Shown: positions 18,114 to 26,848 of the stretch, in pieces
Layout: every line of letters starts with the position of its first letter
Numbering within the stretch: the first letter of the stretch is position 1
NCBI RefSeq assembly: GCF_000495435.3
Contig: NZ_AXUN02000181.1
Span: forward strand, 879 to 64,878
Direction of reading: 5' to 3'
DNA from: Youngiibacter fragilis 232.1
GTDB lineage: Bacteria > Bacillota > Clostridia > Clostridiales > Clostridiaceae
Length of the DNA stretch: 64,000 nucleotides
Program-made: the position numbers and the translations under genes
The notes under the pieces: generated by a model
The model's input: the letters and a program-made list of their open reading frames with translations, nothing else
Told to the model about the DNA's origin: nothing
Database searches by the model: none

Positions 18114-20270
18114 TTGGATTTGGGAAACATACTGGTTCTGGCCGAGAAGCCCTCGGTAGGCAAGGATATAGCAAAGGCGCTTGGGGCAACCTCGTCAAAG
18201 GAAGGTTACATGGAGGGGAAGGGCTACGTGGTCACATGGGGCATGGGTCATCTCGTGACCCTTGCTGACCCTGAGGACTATGACAAGAAATACCAGACCT
18301 GGAGGATGGAGGACCTTCCCATCTTGCCTGAAAGGATGAAGCTTACTGTCATAGGGCAGTCAGCAAGGCAATACAAGACAGTCAAGTTCCTCATGGACAG
18401 GAAGGATGTCGACAGCATAGTCATAGCGACCGATGCCGGCAGGGAAGGGGAGCTTGTGGCAAGGTGGATCATAAAGGTTGCGGGTGTCAGGAAGCCCATG
18501 AAGAGGCTCTGGATATCCTCAGCGACCGAAAAGGCTGTGAGGGAGGGCTTCACGAAGCTCAGGGATTCCCGTGAGTACGACAACCTGTACAGGTCTGCTG
18601 AAGCCAGGAGCCATGCTGACTGGATAGTCGGGATAAATGCGACAAGGGCGCTGACTGTAAAGCACAATGCACAGCTTTCACTAGGCCGCGTACAGACTCC
18701 TACCCTCGCGATAATAAGGAAGCGTGAGGAGGAGATCAATTCCTTCAGGAGCGTTGATTTCTATGAGGTCGGTATAGAAGCGAAGGGTGCCTCGTTTGCA
18801 ATGGAAGGCGGCAGGATATTTGACAGGGAGAAGGCTGAGGCAATAAGGGAAAAGCTTGTGAGGGCAACGCTTAAGGTTGACGATGTGACCGTATCTGAAA
18901 AGAAGTCAGAACCTCCTCTTCCATACGACCTTACCGAGCTCCAGAGGGACTGCAACAGCCTCTACGGCTTCAGTCCCAAGGAGACCCTCAACCTGATGCA
19001 GACGCTCTATGAGAGGCATAAGGTGCTTACATACCCGAGGACAGATTCAAGGTATCTTACGAAAGACCTTGTCGCTACCCTTCCTGACAGGATCAGGGCA
19101 TCGGCGAAGGGACAGCTTTCAATCATAGGGCAGGACCTTATAAGGAAAGGCTTTTTGGGGAAGCTCAGGTGCGTTGATGACAGCAAGGTGGGCGACCATC
19201 ATGCGATCATCCCGACTGAGGATGAAGTGAGGACAGGTGCACTCACTGACAAGGAGAAGAAGGTCTATGACCTGGTGGTGTCAAGGTTCATTGCGGCCCT
19301 TTCTGCGCCTTATGTATACAGGGAGGTCAGCATAAAGGCATCTGCAGGAGGAGAGAAATTCTCGATCAAGGCAAGGACTACAGTATCTTTGGGCTACAGG
19401 GCGGTTCCAGGGCATAAGGGCGATGAGAAGGATGACCTGAAGCTCCACGAGTTCAAAAAGGGCGATACCTTCCCTGTGGAGAAGGCACATGTAAGAACCG
19501 GAAAGACTACTCCTCCCGAGCCCTTCAATGAAGGCACGCTCCTTACGGCCATGGAGAATCCATTGAAATACATGGAGGGGGGAGACAAGGAGCAGAGGGA
19601 AGCGCTTTCATCCTCTTCAGGTCTCGGAACTGTAGCAACAAGGGCAGATATCATCGAGAAGCTGTTTTCCTCGTTTGTCATAGAGAAAAGGGGGAAGGGG
19701 ATCTACACAACCTCCAAGGGAAGGCAGCTTCTGACTCTTGCCCCACAGGACCTTAAGTCCCCAGCCCTTACAGCTGACTGGGAGCACAGGCTGAGCCTCA
19801 TTAAGGAGGGTAAGCTTGCGCAGGACAAGTTCATAGGAGATATGGAGGAATATGCGAGGAAGGTCGTAAGGGAAATAAAGGCCTCGCAGGGAACCTTCAG
19901 GCATGACAACCTCACAGGCTCGAAATGCCCTGATTGCGGCAAGGCGCTGCTTGAGGTAAAGGGAAAGAACAGTGTCATGCATGTCTGCCAGGACAGGGAA
20001 TGCGGATTCAGGAAGACAATATCCACTGTTACCAATGCAAGATGTCCTGAATGCCACAAGAAGATGGAGCTTATAGGTGAAGGAGACAACAAGCAGTTCA
20101 GATGCATCTGCGGTCACCGCGAGAAGCTCTCGGCCTTCAATGCAAGGCGGGAGAAGGAAGGAACTGCAATGTCGAAAAGGGATGTCGGAAAATTCCTGAA
20201 GGACATGGAAAAAGAATCCGAACCTCTTAACTCCGCACTCGCAGATAAGCTGAAGGACCTTTTCAAGTAG
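18114..20270 (+). CDS. topB: DNA topoisomerase III
   Basis: A 718-residue type IA topoisomerase that decatenates and relaxes negatively supercoiled DNA. The Toprim domain comes first (LAEKPSVGKDIAKALG, ATDAGREGE), then SLGRVQTPTL and the catalytic Tyr Y307 in TYPRTDSRYL. After about 600 there are two zinc-binding-like modules (CPDCGK...CQDRECG and CPECHK...CICG). The start is TTG at 18114 with GGAAGG 5 nt upstream; an ATG at 18110 is out of frame. TopB copies can belong to mobile elements, but the codon use here matches the chromosome. Confidence 0.93.
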   Translation: MDLGNILVLAEKPSVGKDIAKALGATSSKEGYMEGKGYVVTWGMGHLVTLADPEDYDKKYQTWRMEDLPILPERMKLTVIGQSARQYKTVKFLMDRKDVDSIVIATDAGREGELVARWIIKVAGVRKPMKRLWISSATEKAVREGFTKLRDSREYDNLYRSAEARSHADWIVGINATRALTVKHNAQLSLGRVQTPTLAIIRKREEEINSFRSVDFYEVGIEAKGASFAMEGGRIFDREKAEAIREKLVRATLKVDDVTVSEKKSEPPLPYDLTELQRDCNSLYGFSPKETLNLMQTLYERHKVLTYPRTDSRYLTKDLVATLPDRIRASAKGQLSIIGQDLIRKGFLGKLRCVDDSKVGDHHAIIPTEDEVRTGALTDKEKKVYDLVVSRFIAALSAPYVYREVSIKASAGGEKFSIKARTTVSLGYRAVPGHKGDEKDDLKLHEFKKGDTFPVEKAHVRTGKTTPPEPFNEGTLLTAMENPLKYMEGGDKEQREALSSSSGLGTVATRADIIEKLFSSFVIEKRGKGIYTTSKGRQLLTLAPQDLKSPALTADWEHRLSLIKEGKLAQDKFIGDMEEYARKVVREIKASQGTFRHDNLTGSKCPDCGKALLEVKGKNSVMHVCQDRECGFRKTISTVTNARCPECHKKMELIGEGDNKQFRCICGHREKLSAFNARREKEGTAMSKRDVGKFLKDMEKESEPLNSALADKLKDLFK

Positions 20271-20284
20271 CGATTCCGGCAAAA

Positions 20285-20314
20285 TTGCACGTGCAAACGT
20301 TTCCGTGCTATCAT
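20285..20314 (+). promoter_or_regulatory. Promoter with 12-bp palindromic operator candidate upstream of iorAB
   Basis: A perfect 12-bp palindrome (TTGCACGTGCAA, 20285-20296) whose first half doubles as a plausible -35 (TTGCAC), with a -10-like TATCAT at 20309-20314 (18-bp spacer). A regulator bound there would block RNA polymerase. Which one is unknown. Confidence 0.45.
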
Positions 20315-20355
20315 ATAACCATAGCGAAACTATTAACATGGGGGTGTTTTAGAGA

Positions 20356-22149
20356 GTGATTGGGGATAAGAAGATACTTTCCGGGAACCAGGCCATCGCA
20401 AGGGGGTTCTACGAAGGAGGAGGTCTCATCGCAGCCAGCTATCCGGGTTCTCCTACTGTGGAGATGATGGAGTCGGTTAAGGAATACGAGGGCATCTATG
20501 CTGAGTTCAGCGTAAATGAAAAGGTGGCTCTGGAGGTTGCGATCGGCGGATCATTCTATGGTGCAAGGTCCATGGCTACGATGAAGCATGTCGGTGTGAA
20601 TGTGGCAATGGATCCCCTTATGACATTCACGGAAACAGAGGTGAACGGGGGATTTGTACTGGTGTCGGGGGATGACCCGGGAATGGCAAGCTCCCAGAAC
20701 GAGCAGGACAACAGGATAATAGGAAAGTTTGCGAATATGGGAGTGTTCTGCCCTGGAAGCAGCCAGGAGGCCAAGGACTACATGGTACATGCGCTGGAGC
20801 TTTCAGAAGGCTTCAGGATGCCGATGCTTGTGGACATAACATCCAGGGTATGCCACTCCCGTGGAGTTGTCGAGTGCCTTGAACGGAAGGATAAGAAGCC
20901 GGCAGGCTTCACGCCTGACAATTCAAAATACACCATGCTTCCGCCTTTCACACATGAAAGGCAGCATGCGATGGCTGACAGGATAAGGGACCTGTCCGAT
21001 TACGCCTATGACTCACCGCTTAACCTGATTGAAGAGGTGGAGGGTTCAAGGGTGCTTCTTGTTGCGACCGGTCTCATGTACCATAACCTCAAGGAGCTGA
21101 AGCTGCCTTACTCCATATACAGACCGGGGATGGCATATCCCCTTAGCAAAAGGAGATTCTCTGAATTTGCCGAGAAGTATGAGAGGATAATAGTCATCGA
21201 GGAGCTCATGCCATTCATGGAGAACGAAATAAGCCTAATGGGGATCAGCTGTGAAGGCAAGAAGCATTTTTCCTTCACAGGTGAACTCAATTCCGAGGAT
21301 ATGGAGAGAGGTCTTGCAGCTGCAGGACTTGTAACAAAGAGAAGCACAGAGGACCACATGGATGCGGAGGTGCCTTCAAGGCCGCCCATGTTCTGTGCGG
21401 GCTGCCCTCACAGGCCTGTGTTTGACGTACTCAAGAAGATGAAGGTCAAGGTCATGGGGGACATAGGCTGCTATTCCATGGCGGTGCTTCCTGCTTTTAC
21501 CGCTGCACATACCATGATAAGCATGGGAGCGACCGTTGGGATAACAAAGGGCATGAGCAAGGCAATGAGGCTCATGGGAGACGATGAACCCATCGTTTCA
21601 GTGATAGGGGACGGCACGTTCTTCCATTCCGGAATGACCGGATTTGCAGATCTCCTTCATCAGCGTGACCCTGAAGACAACATGACTTTCCTGATCCTTC
21701 AGAATGGGACAACAGCAATGACAGGCGGACAGCCAAACGGATCTTCCGGGAAATACGACAATAGCGAAGGAATGGACATAGATATAAGGAAGCTCCTTGA
21801 AACCATGGGATTTGACAACGTCCGTGAAGTTGACCAGTTCGACTACAAGGCACTGAAGGCTGCAATAACTGAGGAAACAAAGAAAAAAGGTATCTCCGTG
21901 ATAATAACCACAAGGCCATGCGCATTGAGATTCAAGATCAAGGAACCTCATTTCCATGTGGACCCGAAGGTCTGCATAGCCTGCAGGACCTGCGTTAGGA
22001 CAAACTGTCCTCCTATAAGGATGAAGCAGTATGAAGGCATGGACAAGCTCAAGTCATCTATAGACAAGGACATGTGCGTAGGATGCTCGGTGTGCTCGCA
22101 GGTCTGTCCTGTGAATGCGATAAAGAAATCGGAGGTCAAAAGCTCATGA
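20356..22149 (+). CDS. iorA: Indolepyruvate:ferredoxin oxidoreductase, alpha subunit
   Basis: A 597-residue thiamine-diphosphate and Fe-S enzyme subunit. With IorB it oxidatively decarboxylates aryl 2-oxo acids from Trp, Tyr and Phe to acyl-CoA and reduces ferredoxin, as in amino-acid fermentation. An N-terminal pyrimidine-binding domain (SYPGSPTVEMMES) is followed by the C-terminal TPP-binding domain (GDIGCYSM, VIGDGTFFHSGMTG) and two 4Fe-4S motifs at the end (CIACRTC and CVGCSVCSQVCP). The start is GTG at 20356, with GGGGGTG about 12 nt upstream. The stop overlaps the iorB ATG. Confidence 0.93.
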   Translation: MIGDKKILSGNQAIARGFYEGGGLIAASYPGSPTVEMMESVKEYEGIYAEFSVNEKVALEVAIGGSFYGARSMATMKHVGVNVAMDPLMTFTETEVNGGFVLVSGDDPGMASSQNEQDNRIIGKFANMGVFCPGSSQEAKDYMVHALELSEGFRMPMLVDITSRVCHSRGVVECLERKDKKPAGFTPDNSKYTMLPPFTHERQHAMADRIRDLSDYAYDSPLNLIEEVEGSRVLLVATGLMYHNLKELKLPYSIYRPGMAYPLSKRRFSEFAEKYERIIVIEELMPFMENEISLMGISCEGKKHFSFTGELNSEDMERGLAAAGLVTKRSTEDHMDAEVPSRPPMFCAGCPHRPVFDVLKKMKVKVMGDIGCYSMAVLPAFTAAHTMISMGATVGITKGMSKAMRLMGDDEPIVSVIGDGTFFHSGMTGFADLLHQRDPEDNMTFLILQNGTTAMTGGQPNGSSGKYDNSEGMDIDIRKLLETMGFDNVREVDQFDYKALKAAITEETKKKGISVIITTRPCALRFKIKEPHFHVDPKVCIACRTCVRTNCPPIRMKQYEGMDKLKSSIDKDMCVGCSVCSQVCPVNAIKKSEVKSS

Positions 22150-22739
22150 AGGCTGCAGGAATAATAATAGCAGGAGTCGGAGGCCAGGGGCTGGTTCTCG
22201 CAACAAGGATGATAGCTGAGGCTGCATTCAAGGCTGGAATGGATGTCAAGACCAATGATGTGGTAGGGTTGTCGCAAAGGGGCGGCTCAGTCTGGGGTAC
22301 TGTCAAGATAGGTGAGAAGATTGATTCCCCTAACATCCTGCCGGGTACTGGGGACATACTCATCGGTATGGAGCCTCTTGAAGCCTTAAGGTGGAAGGGA
22401 GCCATGAGAGAGGGAGGAATAGTAGTCCTCAATGAGAACAGGGTATATCCTACACCGGTGCTCCTTGAGCAGGCGGAGTATCCTGAGAAAGAGTTCAGTG
22501 AGCTGAAGAATAGGTTCAAGGTAATTTCCACGGATGCCAGGGAAGCCGCAAGGGAGGCAGGCAACATAAAGGCGGCAAACTCGGTGATGCTTGGAATACT
22601 TGCAGGCATAATTGAAATGCCTGAGGATGTATTCATAGAAGTGATAAAGGAGAATGTGCCAAAATCAGCGGTCGAAGAGAATATCGCTGCCTTCAGGAAG
22701 GGTATTGAGATTTCCCTGGCAGCAAAGAAGGCGGAATAA
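22146..22739 (+). CDS. iorB: Indolepyruvate:ferredoxin oxidoreductase, beta subunit
   Basis: A 197-residue gamma-type 2-oxoacid:ferredoxin oxidoreductase subunit, with GVGGQGLVLATRM near the N-terminus and GLSQRGGSVWGTVK further on. It starts in an ATGA overlap with iorA, so the two are translationally coupled. The C-terminal part (SVMLGILAGI) is complete and the length is typical of IorB. A terminator-like hairpin follows. Confidence 0.93.
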   Translation: MKAAGIIIAGVGGQGLVLATRMIAEAAFKAGMDVKTNDVVGLSQRGGSVWGTVKIGEKIDSPNILPGTGDILIGMEPLEALRWKGAMREGGIVVLNENRVYPTPVLLEQAEYPEKEFSELKNRFKVISTDAREAAREAGNIKAANSVMLGILAGIIEMPEDVFIEVIKENVPKSAVEENIAAFRKGIEISLAAKKAE

Positions 22740-22775
22740 GCTGTCAGCTTGCCATGATGTCGAGTTTAGGAATTG

Positions 22776-22806
22776 CAGCCGCCAGGCCTTGGTCTGGTGG
22801 CTGTTT
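22776..22806 (+). terminator. Hairpin after iorB
   Basis: A 10-bp stem with one G-U pair (22776-22785 with 22794-22803), 8-nt loop, then TTT. A weak T-tract makes it a moderate candidate. Confidence 0.5.
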
Positions 22807-22846
22807 GCAGTTACCAACACAAGTTTAAGCCAATATGGAGGATGGG

Positions 22847-24286
22847 ATGCTTATGGATAAGAAAAAGTGGCTGATGGATTCAATTGAAAGGAAGTCAGGA
22901 CTCTATGCTGACATCAGCGACAGGATATGGGGATACGCTGAAACCAGGTTCGACGTGAAGAAATCCGCAGACCTGTATATCGGATTCCTGAAAAATGAGG
23001 GTTTTGAAGTTGTGAGAGGAATCGCAGGTATGGAGCATGCTTTCGTTGCCGCATTTGGTTCTGGAAAACCGGTTATAGGAGTCCTTGCGGAATATGATGC
23101 CCTGGCAAACATGAGCCAGGCTGCTGACATTGCAGAGAAGTGCATACTGGAGGCCGGTGCGAACGGTCATGGCTGCGGTCATAATGCTCTGGGAGCAGGC
23201 TCACTGGCCGGAGCTGTTGGTATAAAGGACCTGATGGCTGAGTTTGGCCTTAAAGGTACTGTGAAGCTGTATGGGTGTCCGGCTGAAGAGACCGGCTATG
23301 GCAAGGCGTTCATGGCAAGGAACGGGGATTTTCAAGGTGTGGATGCTTTCCTTACCTGGCATCCCATGGATGTTACCGAAGTATGGGGGAAAAGCTCCCT
23401 CGCCGTATTACAGATGCATTTTGACTTCAGGGGAGTGTCTTCCCATGCAGGAGCGGCACCTGAACTGGGCAGGAGCGCTCTGGATGCGGCTGAGCTCATG
23501 AACATAGGAGTCAATTTCCTCAGGGAGCATATCATTGACGATGCGAGGATACACTATGCCTTCACAGATGCCGGAGGTCTGTCAGCCAACGTGGTGCAGG
23601 CTGCTGCAAGCCTCCATTACCTTATCAGGGCTCCGAAACAGGACCAGGTAAAGGCCATTTATGAAAGGGTCCTCAAGATAGCAAAGGGTGCGGCAATGAT
23701 GACCGAGACTGAGGTCAATATCAGATGGGATTCGGCGTGTGCAAACTACATCGTAAACAGGAGTCTTGCAAAGGCCATGCATGAGAACATGAAGTCAGTA
23801 TTTCCCCTTCCTTTTACCGGAGAAGAGCTCAAGTACGAAGGACAATTCTTTGAAACATTGTCTGAAGAAATGAGGAAGACGCTTCATACCAGGGCAAAGA
23901 GCATGTTCCCATCAGGAAGCAGGGAATTCATAGATAATACAGCGGGTAAGGCGCTTAATGATGAGCTGGGTGAGCTTGTCTTCTCGGATAAGCCGATGAC
24001 GGGGTCCACAGATGTGGCAGACCCAAGCTGGCTGGCACCGACAGCCCAGCTGAATGTTGCCTGCATGCCTCACGGCACTCCGCCCCATTCCTGGCAGTGG
24101 GTGGCTACGGGCAAGTCAAGCGTAGTACACAAGGGTCTCATTGCAGCGGGCAAGGTCATTGCAATGACAGCGCTTGATATCCTTGAGGACATGAAGCTGC
24201 TGGAAGATGCAAAACGTGAACACATGGATAACCTCGGCGGTGAACAGTATGTCTGCATGATCCCTGAAGATGTCATGCCAGGCTGA
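22847..24286 (+). CDS. M20 family amidohydrolase, AbgB type
   Basis: A 479-residue M20/ACY1-type metallohydrolase close to AbgB, the p-aminobenzoyl-glutamate hydrolase B subunit. Visible metal-site motifs are LAEYDAL, GHGCGHNALGAG and CPAEETGYGK; a dimerisation/lid domain follows (RGVSSHAGAAPELGRSALD), and the C-terminal part has GTPPHSW. AbgA is absent, so it may act alone on N-acyl amino acids or dipeptides. The ATG at 22847 lies 5 nt after GGAGG; ATGs at 22835 and 22853 are alternatives. Confidence 0.85.
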   Translation: MLMDKKKWLMDSIERKSGLYADISDRIWGYAETRFDVKKSADLYIGFLKNEGFEVVRGIAGMEHAFVAAFGSGKPVIGVLAEYDALANMSQAADIAEKCILEAGANGHGCGHNALGAGSLAGAVGIKDLMAEFGLKGTVKLYGCPAEETGYGKAFMARNGDFQGVDAFLTWHPMDVTEVWGKSSLAVLQMHFDFRGVSSHAGAAPELGRSALDAAELMNIGVNFLREHIIDDARIHYAFTDAGGLSANVVQAAASLHYLIRAPKQDQVKAIYERVLKIAKGAAMMTETEVNIRWDSACANYIVNRSLAKAMHENMKSVFPLPFTGEELKYEGQFFETLSEEMRKTLHTRAKSMFPSGSREFIDNTAGKALNDELGELVFSDKPMTGSTDVADPSWLAPTAQLNVACMPHGTPPHSWQWVATGKSSVVHKGLIAAGKVIAMTALDILEDMKLLEDAKREHMDNLGGEQYVCMIPEDVMPG

Positions 24287-24591
24287 GGAAACATGATCAG
24301 TCATAGACATATAGAATAACTGATAATGAAAGTGCGGATTGGGGGGAAAGGCTCCTGTTCTGCACTTTCATCTCGTCAGGATATACCGGATGCCGCAGCA
24401 GATGAATTTCCTTTGGAATACCTTAACCGTAGCGATAGATGGCAATTTGTGCTATAAGCTAGTTAGAATGGTAAAAATTCAAAGCTATTGGCTAATAAAG
24501 AAATTCAGGGTGCAGAAATTGAACCGTATACATTTTTTGAAAATGGTATCATGGCTTCAACAACAAAGCACTCCCTTAAGGAGAATGTATC
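24287..24591. other. Intergenic region before the RpiR regulator
   Basis: No convincing gene. A 9-bp inverted repeat (TGAAAGTGC 24327-24335 with GCACTTTCA 24362-24370) with a long loop may end the amidohydrolase transcript. The rest is AT-rich and probably carries the promoter of the beta-glucoside operon; I could not place it exactly. Confidence 0.4.
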
Positions 24592-25380
24592 ATGAGGATA
24601 AACCGATTGTCGCTTTTGAATTCACTGTTTTCGGTAATCAACGAGAATAATCAGGATGACAGCTATTTCGTTCTGGCACATTATTTTCTGGTTCACTACC
24701 ACGAGCTGTCGGATCTCAATATCTATGATGTCGCTGATGATTGTTTTGTGTCAAGGTCGAGCGTACGACGATTTTGCCAGTCAATAGGATACGACAACTT
24801 CAAGGACCTGAAGACAGAGTTCAATGAATACGACGACCAGCTTAACTACTACATGCAGTTCGCAGACAGGGAGGATTTCCGACAGTGCCTGACCAATGAG
24901 ATTGACGAGATGATCGGGGAGCTGGACCGCAGGATGAACACCGAAGAAGTCGGGAAGATCGCAGAGAGGCTGCATGACAGCAGGTACGTGGTATTTTTGA
25001 CATCAGATGCTTCCACCTCAAGGATCAAGGAATTCCAGCAGTCGATGATCCTGAGCAACAGGATAGTCAGGATCATTTCTGAGGCATACACGGACAATAC
25101 GCTGCTATCCATGCTCAATGAAAAGGATTATCTCATAACCATTTCAGCGAGCGGTAAGTTTGCGGATGCCTCCGAGGAGATCGTAAAGCGATGTTGTGCA
25201 TACAAGAGTCTTGTTACACTGAACCGCGACCCGAAGTACAATGACTGGTATGACAAGGTCTACCACCTGAGTGCCAAGGACAGGAGCAAAGGTAAGTCCG
25301 TTTACGGAAGGTATGGCATAGACTACATGTTTGATGTGGTTTTCAGCCACTATATCCGTAAATACGGCAGAAGCAAATGA
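24592..25380 (+). CDS. MurR/RpiR family transcriptional regulator
   Basis: 262 residues: an N-terminal RpiR-type HTH (about 35-80, DVADDCFVSRSSVRRFCQSI), then a SIS sugar-phosphate-binding domain (about 105-245, VVFLTSDASTSR and LITISASGKF). AAGGAG precedes the ATG. It heads the GH1-PTS operon (16 bp to the GH1 gene) and therefore most likely senses the phosphorylated beta-glucoside and controls these genes. Activator or repressor action cannot be told. Confidence 0.88.
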   Translation: MRINRLSLLNSLFSVINENNQDDSYFVLAHYFLVHYHELSDLNIYDVADDCFVSRSSVRRFCQSIGYDNFKDLKTEFNEYDDQLNYYMQFADREDFRQCLTNEIDEMIGELDRRMNTEEVGKIAERLHDSRYVVFLTSDASTSRIKEFQQSMILSNRIVRIISEAYTDNTLLSMLNEKDYLITISASGKFADASEEIVKRCCAYKSLVTLNRDPKYNDWYDKVYHLSAKDRSKGKSVYGRYGIDYMFDVVFSHYIRKYGRSK

Positions 25381-25396
25381 TGAAAGGAATGTTTTT

Positions 25397-26848
25397 ATGT
25401 ATTACAAGGAAAATCCGGTATTCCCCGAAGGATTCATGTGGGGGGCATCAAGCGCAGCATGGCAGGTAGAAGGTGGCGTATCAGAAGGTGGAAGGACTCC
25501 GGCAATAATTGACCTCAACAGCAAAAAGAAGAAGCCTTATGCGGACAATTCCATAGCGGCAGACCACTACCACCACTATAAGGAAGACGTTGCACTGATG
25601 GCGGAATGCGGATTCAGTTCATACAGGTTCTCACTTTCATGGTCCCGCATAATCCCGAATGCTGACGGTAGGGTAAATCCTGAAGGCATAGCATTCTACA
25701 ACGACCTGATCGATGAGCTTGTAAAGAACAAGATCGAGCCCATTGTGACTCTTTACCACTACGACATGCCTGTGTGGGTAGATGAAAAGTTCGGTGGCTG
25801 GAGAAACAGAGGGATAATTGATGTGTTTGACGAGTATGTAAGGGTCTGCTTCGAAAATTTCGGGGACAGGGTCAAGTACTGGTTGTCAATAAATGAGCAG
25901 AACATGCAGATCGTATACGGACACTGGCTCGGAGTATCGAAAGGCTGCGAAGACTGGGAAAAGGACAAATGGTCAGTCAACCATATCATGAACCTGTGCC
26001 ATGCAAAGGCTGTGATCGCCTGCCATGAAATGGTCGATGGAGGAAAGATAGGTCCTGTACCGGGATACGTACCCATATACCCTGAAACCTGCAATCCGCT
26101 GGACCAGATTGCTGCGATGAATGCGGAGGAGCTTACTGAAAAGATATGGAACGACCTGTATGTACACAGGGAATACAATGGCTTCGTAAAGAAGTTCTGG
26201 AAGGATAACGATATTGACCCTGGAATCCAGGAAGGGGACATGGAGCTCATAAGAAAGGCAAAGATTGATTTCTTCGCACTCAACTGCTACAGGTCCAATG
26301 TCGGAAAGGACGCACCTCCGGACAGCGGATTCCGTGAACTTGCACTCAACAAGAGCGGAATAAAGGGAGAGTTCGTCTACCCGAACTACCCTGGCCAGTA
26401 CGCCCTTGCAGCGAACCCGTATGTGGAAACTACAGATTGGGACTGGGAGATAGACCCTGTCGCAATGAGATACATGCTGAGGTATGTATGGGACCATTAT
26501 CAGCTTCCAATGATGATCACCGAGAACGGATATGGTGCACACGAATCAGTTGATGCTGATGGCAAGGTGCACGACCCTAAGAGGATCGAGTTCCTCAGGG
26601 AGCAGATATACCAGGTTGGGCTTGCGATCAGCGATGGCTGCGAGGTCATAGGATACAATCCATGGTCCTTCACTGACCTCCTGAGCACAGGGAATGGAAT
26701 GGCAAAGAGGTACGGGCTGGTATATGTCAACACAACTGATGAAGAGGTTCTCGATCTGAGAAGAATAAGGAAAGATTCATTCTACTGGTATTCCGAATTG
26801 ATAAAATCAAATGGCTCGAATTGGGGAAAGGATATGCTGAATAAATGA
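25397..26848 (+). CDS. GH1 family 6-phospho-beta-glucosidase (predicted)
   Basis: A 483-residue family 1 glycoside hydrolase. The N-terminal signature is FMWGASSAAWQVEGG, the acid/base Glu lies in SINEQN and the nucleophile Glu in MITENGYG. A KRYG element near the C-terminus (GMAKRYGLVYVN) resembles the phosphate-binding loop of 6-phospho-glycosidases, which fits a neighbouring PTS transporter. It would split imported phosphorylated beta-glucosides into glucose-6-phosphate and an aglycone or sugar. ATG 25397 follows AAAGGAA. The last 4 bp overlap the PTS gene (ATGA). Confidence 0.88.
   Translation: MYYKENPVFPEGFMWGASSAAWQVEGGVSEGGRTPAIIDLNSKKKKPYADNSIAADHYHHYKEDVALMAECGFSSYRFSLSWSRIIPNADGRVNPEGIAFYNDLIDELVKNKIEPIVTLYHYDMPVWVDEKFGGWRNRGIIDVFDEYVRVCFENFGDRVKYWLSINEQNMQIVYGHWLGVSKGCEDWEKDKWSVNHIMNLCHAKAVIACHEMVDGGKIGPVPGYVPIYPETCNPLDQIAAMNAEELTEKIWNDLYVHREYNGFVKKFWKDNDIDPGIQEGDMELIRKAKIDFFALNCYRSNVGKDAPPDSGFRELALNKSGIKGEFVYPNYPGQYALAANPYVETTDWDWEIDPVAMRYMLRYVWDHYQLPMMITENGYGAHESVDADGKVHDPKRIEFLREQIYQVGLAISDGCEVIGYNPWSFTDLLSTGNGMAKRYGLVYVNTTDEEVLDLRRIRKDSFYWYSELIKSNGSNWGKDMLNK

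Noticed and set aside
25397-26848. NEQ instead of NEP at the GH1 acid/base site as a novelty
   Set aside because: Variation after the Glu is common among 6-phospho-beta-glucosidases, so it is not notable by itself.
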